Of a stretch of 64,000 bases of DNA, positions 1-10,140 are shown piece after piece. Below the pieces are notes generated by a model, which ran no database searches, was not told the DNA's origin, and saw nothing but the letters and a program-made list of their open reading frames with translations. A program made the position numbers and the translations under genes. The stretch's first letter is position 1; every line of letters starts with the position of its first letter. The stretch comes from Polytrichum commune (taxonomy: Eukaryota; Streptophyta; Polytrichopsida; Polytrichales; Polytrichaceae), in NCBI GenBank assembly GCA_950295325.1, contig OX485808.1:27796527-27860526 (forward strand), written 5' to 3'.

Positions 1-147
1 ACTCACTCCAATACAATGGGAAGAAGCACAAAATCACCTCCAAAACATCATAAACTTGCTTAGCACGTGCATTGAAAAAACTTGCATGACTCAACCAACA
101 CCGCCACTTCCCACCCGGGCCAAGGCTCAAGGAGGATTCCTCCCTAG

Positions 148-2390
148 AACACAACAAAAACATGGAAACACCAATTAAAAATTCACCATACCATCCGGAA
201 AGCAATTCGTACTGCATGCCAACACCCATACACACATCTACAACACAACCCGGATATCCAATCATTACTACTAATACCCACCATCAATATACTGCCCCTC
301 CCCACTAACCAAACAGAACACATACAATGGATAGAAAAAATAACCACCATCGGTAAAAATGCCAAAAACCAAGCACACAAAATCGTTATCAAACAAACAT
401 CGATCAACTATCGCACCGCTATTACAAAATATAAAACGCTACTAAATATCAAACAAAAAATAATTCACAAGGAAATCTTCCACCCCACAATCTCAAGCTC
501 TCTCGATTGCATACAAAGTTCCAAAGGTACATCCTAACCAAACCCATAGACATAGCCAACGAAATATACCATACCCAACAAGCATCATTCCATATGCAAG
601 CCCCATTATGCGAAGATACCATAGACCATCTAAACGCATGCATGTGCGCCATACGCAAATACCCATGGCACACAAAAAATGGAATCATAATTGAAAAAAA
701 AGGCCCACATAACACACTTATTAGCACCCAATTTACTAGGAAAATATATGACAAATGCGTCAAAAGACTAATTCGGGGGAAAGCCCTAGGCACGGACAAC
801 ATACCAAACGACATAATAAAAATTTTACCCTCACAATGTCACGATATGTTTTTCCTATTCTTCCGGCAATGCTACAAACAAAGAGAAATCCCAAACTACT
901 GGAAACACAGTAAAACCATCCACCTAACTAACTATAGACCAATCGCCCTTGCCAACACCATATATAAACTATTTACTAGTATCATAACGACTCTTCTCAC
1001 CAATTACGGAGAACAACATAAAATCTTACATTTTAGCCAAGAAGGCTTTCGACCTCAACGAATACATCCCGACAAATCCAAATGATCATCGCTGCCCTTG
1101 AAGACGCTAGACTCACCACCAAGGATATTTACCTTATATACATTGACTTCCGCAACGCCTTTGAATCCATTGACCACGCCCGCCTACTTGCCCTCATGAA
1201 AGACCTAGGCTTCCCCATAGACATGGTAGAAATAGTTGGCAACATCTACAAAAATTCCACCACTTCCTTCGTCGGTAATACCTTTGGCATAACACCCCCA
1301 ATAAAAATAAGTCGTGGCACCATACAAGGGGACACTCTTAGCCCATACCTATTTATTATATGCCTTGAACCTCTACTCTGATGGTTAGAAAAAGACAACC
1401 TCGGATACCACTTCAATACATCCACATCCACTTGCACCACCACGGCATACGCGGACGATTTAGCAATTTTAACCGACAACGTACAAAACATTCAACCCCA
1501 AATTACAAACTACAAAAATTTGCGGAATGGTCACATATGGACCTCAACCTCTCAAAGTGCGCCATTACGGGATGCCCCAATAAATCAAAACTAAAATCTA
1601 ACACATTTAAAATATACATCCAATCACACAACGTCACATATAAAACCAAAAACTTCCCCACCCTCACACAAAACGAATCATACGCATATCTAGGCATCCG
1701 ACTTATACCATCCCTCAAATGGAACTTACAAAGGGAAATCACTCTCCAAAAAGCTAAACAACAAAGTAAACTACTATCCCTATCCCCAGCCAGTCTTAAA
1801 CAAAAAATCAAGATACTAAACACAGTTATAAAACCCCGTATAGCATATGCATATTATGCAGTCCCATTTTCCAAACCCGACATTACGAAACTAGATAAAA
1901 TAATAGGCAAACTAACCAAAGAAATATGCAACATACCCAAAAGCTCTGCCAACATCCTCACGCACCTCACAAATTAAAACTTTGGCATAAGAGTCTCCTC
2001 CCTCTTACCCGACTACATACACTGCATAGGCCAACAATTACTACAAGCCCTTAACGATCCAGGCCAACTAGGAGACATATACCAAGGCCTAACTAAATAC
2101 ATAGCAGCTAAATATGGAGGCTCACTCCACCTCCCGAAACTTAAACAACAAGCATGTACAAGGTCACCCATAGCCCGAACCCTCTTCCTACTCACAAAAG
2201 AATACGAAATACATGTTACCACGGCCAATCGAGCATTCCCCATTAGAAAAACCCCACTAGAGCAAGCATGGCTATCCAACCCAATATACACCACCCTTGA
2301 TAATGTCTCCAAAGCAAAATCCCAAAAATACCTAGACAAACTCTACACACATGGCATTACACACTACCACAAATTCAAAACAAGCACACC
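148..2390 (+). pseudogene. LINE linker and reverse transcriptase, multiply frameshifted
   Basis: Bases 148-531 (frame 1) encode a Lys/Arg/His-rich linker like that between endonuclease and RT in LINEs. Frame 3 from about 507 carries the RT start (GKALGTDNIPNDI near 772) and NYRPIALANTIYKLF. Frame 2 from about 1058 carries the palm: IDFRNAFESIDH, then GTIQGDTLSPYLF near 1315, then YADD at 1448-1459 after a TGA at 1379. Frame 1 from about 1525 carries the thumb with YLGIRL near 1690; after a TAA at 1975 it continues with a connector containing QALNDPGQLG. The catalytic Asp residues of the palm are still readable. Two or three base changes per kilobase break the frame, so no functional protein can be made. 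Several of the stops could be G-to-A changes. Confidence 0.88.
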
Positions 2391-2393
2391 ACA

Positions 2394-3828
2394 ACCATAC
2401 TCACACAAGAGGAATACCGCAACAAATACAAACTCACACCCAAAACCATCAAAGAAGCCCTACACCAAGCCACAATAATATTCCCTATCACAACAATACC
2501 CAACCCCCCCGAAAATCATCCCCAACCATCACACACAACACCCACAAATAATACTCTAGACCTTAACCACCAACCCCACGACATGGACTCCACACTAGGG
2601 CGGGCCATCCATGAAATAGTTGATACAAAAATCACCAACCGAAAGGACAAATGGGGAGCACAAGCCCTCAAGAGAAAATATCTATGTCAATGGCTCACTA
2701 TGCATGGCACTACACAACAATGGCGCCTTGAGGAAGACCTCTTACACCTGGACAACATACTTTTAGAACACAACCTCCTACTAATAACAAGATACCACAC
2801 CACCACCCATAAACAAAAAGCCATCCAAACATATGACAACTACCTCAACTACACCCAAACAAAAGATAAAAAATATATACACCCCCCGCTTAAAATCACC
2901 AACCTAAAAACATTCACACAAGAATGTAATCCGGACAAAGATATCATTACCAATAAACCTACCATACAAATAAACGCCGCGGAATCCCACATATACGACC
3001 AAAATGGACAATTCCTCGCCACCATTACCACGGAAAGACTAGAATGGCTATGGGCACGTTTTTCTCAAAACAACCTAACCCGCCTAACCAACTCCCTACA
3101 TCCCTCAATACAAAACTTCGAAACAGAAACATTATGGCTCATCCAAAGATACATTACCATACTCCCCAAGAAAAAACCTAAACACATACTACCCAACAAT
3201 CAACACCATACAATACACCCGGAAATCACCAAACTACTCATAGACTCCTTCAAACTCACACACTCATACTATTCCTCCCCACTTACATGTCCCACACAAC
3301 TCACACAATACCACTCCCCACATACCCGCGACATACTATTCGGATCCCTAGGACATGCACAATCGACCAAATGGAGTGGTAGGGGCCTAGCATTCCCAAC
3401 AGACTACAATACAACAGTACAAGCCATTCACTGGGCCCGAATGGCCGCCAAAGAAGATACACAAACAAGCACAATCCTCATAATTAACCACCAAGATTGG
3501 ACACCACAAAAATTAACCCTCACCAAAGGAGCAGATATCCACGTCATCTCTACCATACCACCTCATACCATACAATATAAACCCACACCAGAATGGCCAC
3601 AATATTATCAATATACGGAACCATCACTCACATCCATCATATACATACACAACCAACTAACCCCAACACTGCACCAACAATTCCCAAGCAATCTAAATAA
3701 AGTCCTTAAAAGAATTACCAACACCCACATAGACATCCATCCCATTCAACCCACTCCCAACAATTATCACATTAAATTTTCCAAAACTTGGAAAACCACT
3801 CCCATAAACCACACCACCCCCCCCCCCC
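2394..3828 (+). pseudogene. LINE central domain of unknown function (between RT and RNase H)
   Basis: Frame 3 is open from about 2394 (reading ILTQEEYRNKY) to 4052, so about 480 residues of this region are intact. The C-terminal two thirds hold a block that looks globular: SPLTCP near 3277, then DILFGSLGHAQSTKW (3330-3375), GRGLAFP, AIHWARMAA, TSTILIINHQDW (about 3465-3500), a short IPPH segment and PEWPQYYQ near 3590. An aromatic/Trp-rich strand-like pattern of this kind is reminiscent of Rossmann-like methyltransferases such as phage-type adenine methylases. I see no clear (D/N)PP(Y/W) motif, so a function cannot be claimed. The RNase H that follows is in frame 1; the change of frame falls at the 12-C run 3817-3828, a likely slippage site. 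Confidence 0.55.
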
Positions 3829-4881
3829 AACAACAATGTAACACTACCCCTAAACCCCGCATACAACCACATGCACCCCCTCAAATACCACCCACAACAA
3901 TGCATATATATGGACGGTTCCTTCATTCCACCTTCCAAGAACTCCGAGGGACAAATAGTCGGCAATATCGCGGGCTCAGGGGTATACAGTCCCAACAACA
4001 ACACCCAAATAGCCGAAAGATTACCGGGATACCCCAACATTCTAAGAGCTAAACTCAACGCCATACTTATAGCCATAAAAACTATACAAACCACCCAAAT
4101 AGACACACATATATTCACCGACAGCCTTAACAACATTTACCTAATAAACAACCACATCCAACACCCAACATCTCAACACCACCACCCCGACAAGTTACTC
4201 ATCGCAGCCATCGTTCACCAAATATATTGGACCCCACACATGATACACATACACAAAGTACGCGCACACACGGGAATTAGAGGCAATGAAATGGCGGACG
4301 CACTAGCTAATGAAGGGACACTCAAAGACAAACCAGAAAACACGCCACACATACACATAGCACACGCTACCCCCTATTGGCTAGCAACCTCCCCCACGGC
4401 TACACATGATGGAGCCATCCGCAACCTCCACACATTCATAATGAAAGATCACGAAAACCGAGAAACTTCACTAGCCAAACAAAAATTCCCATACGTAGCC
4501 AAATGGCTCTCGAATGAAGAAATCAACCAAAAACTCTCCAACCATTTTTGGAAACATGATAAAATACCCGACACACAAATTACCCAAACTCTAAAATTTA
4601 GATATGCCCAATACATGGGTAACCATAGGAAAAATATATTTTGGCCCCTTAAATACCAAAACCCCAACTGCACACTATGCCGCACCAATGATAGAGACAC
4701 ATGGCCACACCTATTATCCACATGCGAACACCCATACCTAAAAGGCCTACGAATCGCTAGACACAATAAAGCAACCCACCTCATTGCCCAAACCTTACAA
4801 GCCAATAAAAACACCAGGTTCTTCACCTTGACCAATGCGGGCAAACTATCCAACCAACCCCAAGACCAAACAATTCCCGAC
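3829..4881 (+). pseudogene. LINE RNase H domain and Cys/His cluster
   Basis: Frame 1 is open through this stretch. RNase H1-type motifs are YMDGSF (catalytic Asp codon at 3913), then RAKLNAILIAI, FTDSLNNIY, and HTGIRGNEMADALANEG near 4270-4315. The second motif normally reads R-A-E-L; here the catalytic Glu is Lys, a change expected to abolish activity and explained by one G-to-A change. About 120 residues downstream CTLC (near 4671) and HLLSTCEH (4708-4731) form a CCHC-like cluster, followed by a short RHNKA motif. RNase H would remove the RNA strand during second-strand synthesis. The frame ends at TAG 4882, but the same frame continues immediately with the next conserved segment, so this stop is probably a mutation. 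Confidence 0.85.
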
Positions 4882-4884
4882 TAG

Positions 4885-5331
4885 CTCCTCCAATGTATAT
4901 GTACGCAAGAACCATGCCAATGTCAAGCCAAATTAAGACCAGACATAATGTGCATTATCGGAGCTCCCAACCAAACACAAACTCCAATACTACCCTCCCC
5001 AAGCCACACCGTACAATTCATTCAATTCACCTACTGCCATGATAGATTCCCCGAACAAGCCCGCACACGCAAACACAACAAATATGACCCACTAATTACC
5101 ACACTAAGAGCTAACGGATGGAATACCAACCCCCTCATTATTATCACCGCAGGAGTAAGAGGTGCTATTCACGAAAACTCCATCGAGCAACTAACCAACC
5201 TGAAAATCCCTAAAACCCACATCAAAACCCTCATGAAAAACATACACCAAAATGCCATTAAATACCTCACCTACTTGGTCCTAAATAAAAGGAAACTTGA
5301 CAACAAACAAAACCCTATCCCACCACCATAA
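4885..5331 (+). pseudogene. LINE C-terminal domain, PD-(D/E)XK-like nuclease candidate
   Basis: Read in the same frame as RNase H after TAG 4882. A Cys-rich stretch (C-I-C then C-Q-C) is followed by LRPDIMCI, a loop, and VQFIQFTYCHDR, then TRKHNKYDPLITTLRANGW, a Gly-containing strand, and a helical Lys-rich end. The order R-P-D-I, hydrophobic strand ending F-(E/Q)-F-T-Y, then a Lys/Tyr helix matches restriction-like endonucleases of some non-LTR elements, which cut the target site. The residue expected to be Glu is Gln here, so this copy would be inactive. Assignment to the fold is inference; the segment is certainly part of the element's coding region because the frame is conserved for 149 codons. 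Confidence 0.55.
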
Positions 5332-5560
5332 GGTGGAAATTATTTTGTAATACACCAGAACCCACCTCCCACAGGAGGCATAACACCCAATATTGCATCT
5401 CGGATTCCCGGAATCAATATAGGGTTAACGGGCTCACATTCACGCCGGTATGCATATATAATACGGGCGTTATCTTTTCTTTTCTTTTCTTTCCAACCTA
5501 CCATTGGTTGTAATACCACCCTTGAGCAATGGAGAATTGTTGCTCAAGGACTTGGCCTGA
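5332..5560 (+). other. Probable 3' untranslated end of the LINE
   Basis: Non-coding stretch after the last LINE stop codon. It contains a short hairpin-like CACCTCCCACAGGAGG segment (about 5360-5380) and a pyrimidine repeat at 5473-5493. The exact 3' end and the target-site duplication cannot be fixed because the 5' end of the element is outside the window. Confidence 0.4.
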
Positions 5561-5717
5561 TGAATATACTTTAGAGATTGAGGCTATAGCGATCCTAAAT
5601 GGCTACAAGAAATTAGTGGGTTTTTATGTCTTAAATCTTGAACCACCATAAAATGTATCCAAAGGATACGGGGCCCCATGGGGAGAGGAAAGGGGGTGGG
5701 GTTGGAGGGTGGGGGAT

Positions 5718-5720
<3 letters not shown>

Positions 5721-5763
<43 letters not shown>
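5721..5763. repeat. (CT)n microsatellite
   Basis: About 21 uninterrupted CT units, preceded by a G-rich stretch. It produces spurious Ser/Leu and Glu/Arg open frames on the two strands. Confidence 0.97.
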
Positions 5764-5768
<5 letters not shown>

Positions 5769-8700
5769 TAACATGAATTTAATAGAACATCAAATTTTTG
5801 GAGGCCCCCTTGCCCTAGGATATCCATATTTATTTATTTAAAAAAAATCAAAAGCATATAATTGTAATGCACTCACGACCCAATGATATAAAGCTATATT
5901 TTTGGATTCTTGTACCTAAGGCCTACTAGAATAACATCAAATCAAAAAAATCAGACTACATGATTATTGATTAAAGATGACTTAAACCAAAATATGTAAA
6001 AAAGTTTAATACATGAAGTTGCCACCCTGGGAATGGTAGTGACACATCTATCTATTCATGTTGTTTATGGACACAATTATTCTCCTTATGCACATGAACT
6101 AGAGATTATAGATGAAATATGATCTTATGTGTGGTTAGATCAACAAAAGGAGTCGTTGGGAGTGCTTTCCACTTGAATGAAAGCCCAGTTATAGACTAAG
6201 AAAATGGCACTTAAGACACATTTATCGCAAAACTTATGACCTCTGTCAGCTTGAAATCAACCCTCTTTACCACCATATAAATGTTGACTTAGGTGCACAT
6301 TGTCTATGTGGTTGCTAGCCCACTAGATTCTAGAATATAGTGGGTTGGAGGTGTTCTCATGTAGATAAGGTTTAGTTTTTACGTAAATTGTTCACCCACC
6401 AGATTCTAGTGGAAATGTAGATTCCACTTGGTGGTGACAAAACCAAGACATGTGTCATGACATTATTGATTTTGGCTTGATCGCAATTAAATCCCAACGT
6501 TACCTTATAGATTGCCAATGGGATCCTGATTAGGAATAGGCACGTCTACAATACATATAGTGATCCCAGAGTCACGTGCACATTACTATAAATAACCGGC
6601 ACCTAGGGTAGGGTTTTGTAATGGGGCAGCCAGCCAGCCGCGGGGCTCCTACTTGCAAGTCCATCTCTGTGGCTTTAGTTTTGGCTTTCAAGCTTGCTAA
6701 GGTAGAAATACCATAACCTGTGAAAATAAGGTGATTTGCATTGAAGATTTGGTTTGACGATCATGAGATAATTTCCCAAGATAGACGAGAAGGATTCGTG
6801 AAGAATGCAAGTTGTTTCATATTTTTCTGCCCTATACAAAAAAATGTTGTAATTTTTCGAAGTGGAAAGTTGTCCAAACCCCTACTCATTCACTAGCCTC
6901 TCCCTACACCAAACACGGTAATCCGCATTTCCATACAAAACATTGCCTAAATCGGTTACCTCATGAGTACATTAACATATGACTCCCATTGGCTATACTA
7001 AGTGTACACACATTGAAGTTGCCGCCGAGCCATGATCAGTTTTAGAAATGACACTACACCATTACGACGGTGGTCTAGTGCACGGCTAGAGGGTGATTAA
7101 CCACTTATGGTATTTCTACCTTAACTTACGGTGCAGCATGGCTCATAATAAACGTCACGAGTATGAGTGCTAATTTGCCACCACCCCTCATGTAAGTTAT
7201 GTTTGTAAGTTGCACCAAAAGAATGGGAAGCCCACATGGGCGGCAACAAAATAATGCTTCCCACCCCGCATTGAACTCACTTGTTGACCCTCACAACAAC
7301 ATAACAAGTGGACATGGTGGATGCACCCTCACTTCACCTTTTAGAAGCGCCTATTGCATCACGGACATGTTGAGCACTCTTGTCCTTTACCATACCGGTA
7401 ATGTTTGTCATTGACATTTTGTCTCCTTTAACCAATGAACTTCACTTTTAGTCTTTAGTATATACAATTAGCGTGTATGAGACTTGGGCAACACATCTTG
7501 CATTGATGACTATTGTCTTGTGTTATTGAGGGGTTTTTACACCATGGACCATGAAGTCATCCCTTCCTCCTCTAAAATATGTGATTGGTTGTTGAACACG
7601 TCCCAGGATCACTTCGATTTACATCAAGAAACAATCGTAAGAGTGACCATGGAACTTGAGGTCCCCGAAAGGCCTATTTTTGGGCCTACGTTATCCATTG
7701 TCATGGTCCAACAGGCTTTATGATGGGAGAGGCAAAAAAGGTTCTCTCGATGCAAATGTCAAGGGACCATGGCAAAGAAATGTCGTTTTGACACTTCTTT
7801 AATTGTTTTTTTTTTAGCCATTCGTTTCCATAGTTACAAGGAAAGAAGGTGAGAAGGTTAAACATGAAGAAAATTGCCAAAATTGCCATTTTTTGAAATA
7901 CATTAAAAAAATCAACACATCCACTTTTTGGTGCATAGTCACTTATCTTGGTCCACATTTGGTTTAAACCTAGTCAAGGGCCTGAAGACTTTTAAAATGC
8001 ACTTTTGAAAAATCAAAACATGGAAGTGCGACCATGGAAAAATGCCCTCTGACATGGGACAACTTCATGGTCCATGATGTAAACAACCCTTGAAAAGTTT
8101 ATAAATCTACCATTGTGGTAGATTACTAGATTCTTTCGATGGCGCAAGATGTGTCACCCAATGCAAGTCTCGTATGATTGTAGTGTGTCGAAGTACGTAG
8201 TTCTCCACTTGGGGGGGGGGAATACGTATTAGAACTAGGGTGACTATGTTCTTTCCACTTTTTGATAGCTCAGACAATGGCCTTTTCAGACCTAAACACT
8301 TCAGAAATTCCTATCGCATATTAGACTCTATATACAAGTGCACGGAGTGATGGATTTAGGTGCCATTAGTGGTGTCACCTCATAGCGGCCTCCACTACCT
8401 TCATGTAGGGTACATAACGGGCTCCACTCTATCTCGGGTTGGTTCAAGGTGGGTTTAGGGTGGCTTATCCATGCCTATTCTAGCCATTCTATACACTGAA
8501 AGGGGGGGGGGGGGACGGTTCCAGTTAATTTATTCCCAAAGCCAAGGAGGTAGGCTCACCAAGCACAAAGGGGGTCGGTTCTAGGTATAAAGACCAGCTC
8601 ATGGGATGCAAAGGGGTCGGTATACGAGATGCAAGGTGACAATTTTGCAAGCAAATCAGGTGGGATCATGGAGGTGGCCATGTGGCTTTACACATCATTA

Positions 8701-9546
8701 TAAATTGGGCTTTGATCTAGCGTGGGTCTAGTACCCAACTATGTTGTGTTTATTCTAGGCAATCTTGCATTGGTTCTAGGCAATGAAAGTGGGGGTCCTC
8801 ATCATATACAAGGTTGTCATTCATGGGGCCTAGGGATCGATTTAAGGAAACTACTGGTTTTGACTTTGAATATTCATCAAATATTTCATTGAGGCTAAAA
8901 ATATATTTTCTATTTTTATACCTATGTCTAGCCCAAAGGCTAATATGATTATTATTTTCATTTTTATATCAACCACATAGAATATGTTTATGCAATAGCT
9001 TCAAGTGTTGGTTTAAGCACCCTCTACCTTATCCAATCATGGTTGTTGAAAAGCTCTCGCATGGATGTTGGGCCTTGAGTTAAGAACATAATAATCAACG
9101 GAGATGATGCATAACACTCCTAAGCCACACGTTCCATCACCCTATGCATGGGAATAGTATGGCCAAGGACTCGGAATTCTCAAAAAGAACATGTCGTGAT
9201 TCTCCAAAAACAACATCCGAAGTCTTAAAGCATCCCCACTAGGCTAGGTACCTAGTGGGGGAAAGGAAACGGTACTCTACAAAACTCGCAACGAGGACCA
9301 CCAAGTCACGGTGTCCACTAGGCTTCGGCAACCATCAAAGCAACTTTAATATAAGCGACCCACAGTCCGATTCTCGACATTTCTGCTTCGGTTAGCAAGT
9401 TCCCAAGGGCATCATCTTCCTTTAGAGAATTTCCATGATGATAGGCATAGGAGAGGATGGCATCACAATGGGTGGGAGGACCAAGAAGGGCAAGAACTTC
9501 TTCCCAAAGAAGGAGGAGCAATGTTGTAGAAGTTTCATGCATCAAT
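5764..9546. other. Gene-free AT-rich spacer
   Basis: No reading frame here resembles a protein family. Notable only are homopolymer G tracts at 8211-8220 (10) and 8502-8514 (13), and a segment at 6300-6425 related to family G (see that entry). The frames at 7199-7414, 7484-7723 and 9318-9545 show no motif and are treated as chance. Confidence 0.6.
6300..6425. repeat. Diverged fragment related to TIR element family G
   Basis: The core CCCACTAGATTCTAG followed by AATAGTGGG-like sequence, then GGAGGTGTT and CATGTAG, matches 57075-57125 inside the family G element. A second, inverted-looking CCCACCAGATTCTAGTGG lies at 6395-6413. No complete termini were found. Confidence 0.55.
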
Positions 9547-9764
9547 GGTCGGGGAGAACCGGCAGTTAGTTACAGATGAACCGGTTGAGTTTGAGGAATA
9601 ACCGGTTGAAGTTCAAGACTGCAGGAAAATTACCGATCGTTTTAGAGGAATCTATAGAATATACCTCAATTTAATAAAGCAAAACCAGAGGATGTCAACA
9701 TGTAACCGGTTGGACTTGCAAACACTCGGATCTCAACCGATTATGCCCAAAAATCTCCCCGATC
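9547..9764. mobile_element. MITE family D, copy 1 (218 bp)
   Basis: The ends are inverted (GGTCGGGGAGA at left, TCTCCCCGATC at right). The interior carries several ACCGGTT or AACCGGTT motifs. The whole unit matches 25867-26087 in inverted orientation over its full length. Target duplication is not clear. It has no coding capacity. Confidence 0.85.
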
Positions 9765-10140
9765 ATTATCATGCATTCCTTCCACAAACTCGAGGAGAGG
9801 GGTAGGGCAGAAGAATATCGTTTTTGGAGCACCGATGCTTGGCACTACAATCGTCACAAGCCAGAGGGAGGAACAAATTGTCCAACAAGATTGTTGGAGG
9901 CAAAGTGGGGCAACATTAAGGTTGCGGTTGCTAGGTTCAATGTTTGCTATTGGACAATCAAGGACCTTGATGAGAGTGGGACGATAGAAGATGATATAAT
10001 TGTGTTGAATGATATGAACCTTTACAAGCAAAAATGTGGGAAAAAAAACTTTGTTTCAAGCATTGTTGGTTGTTGTTAAAACGTTATCCTCATTTTGCAA
10101 CTATCTTCATGGGCAAGTGGATGGTTGGAGGGTTTGACAT
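9765..10140 (+). pseudogene. Myb/SANT-type, NAM-associated domain remnant, frameshifted
   Basis: The frame from 9771 encodes about 100 residues reading FWSTDAWHYN, RLLEAKWGNIK, ARFNVCYW, DESGTIEDDI, LYKQKCGKK. The frame then shifts inside an 8-A run (about 10039-10046), and the continuation reads FKHCWLLLKRYPHFATIF in the next frame. The order W..I+..V.+F..CY, SG..EDD, LY....GK, F.FKHCW.LLK..P is that of the plant NAM-associated C-terminal/Myb-SANT proteins, many of which derive from the ORF1 of PIF/Harbinger transposons. The A-run frameshift, the lack of a normal N-terminus and the MITE directly upstream make a dead fragment most likely. If the A-run length is an assembly error the gene could be longer. 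A further stretch to 10264 in the second frame has no recognisable motif. Confidence 0.65.

Larger units (their letters stand above)
1..5540 (+). mobile_element. Non-LTR retrotransposon (LINE), 5'-truncated by the window, decayed
   Basis: The + strand encodes, in order, a basic linker, a reverse transcriptase with a YADD active site, a thumb/connector, an unidentified central domain, an RNase H domain, a Cys/His cluster, and a C-terminal domain resembling a PD-(D/E)XK endonuclease. An apurinic-type endonuclease, if present, would lie upstream of base 1. There is no LTR and no integrase or protease, so this is a LINE and not a Gypsy or Copia element. The copy is dead: frameshifts lie near 515, 1050, 1520, 2385 and at a 12-C run (3817-3828), and in-frame stops are TGA 1379, TAA 1975 and TAG 4882. 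The sense strand is very rich in A and C and poor in G. The 3' boundary is approximate; a short TTTTC-type repeat at 5473-5493 may be near the tail. RT plus RNase H plus a restriction-like nuclease recalls the Dualen/RandI group known from green algae, but that placement is inference. Confidence 0.9.

Noticed and set aside
5584-5841. Arg/Glu-repeat and Ser/Leu-repeat frames
   Set aside because: Produced by the (CT)n microsatellite at 5721-5763.
9318-9545. 75-codon minus-strand frame beside MITE copy 1 (LWEEVLALLG)
   Set aside because: Slight resemblance to a frame beside MITE copy 2 (DWEEVVAISG) is too short to mean anything; no motif recognised.
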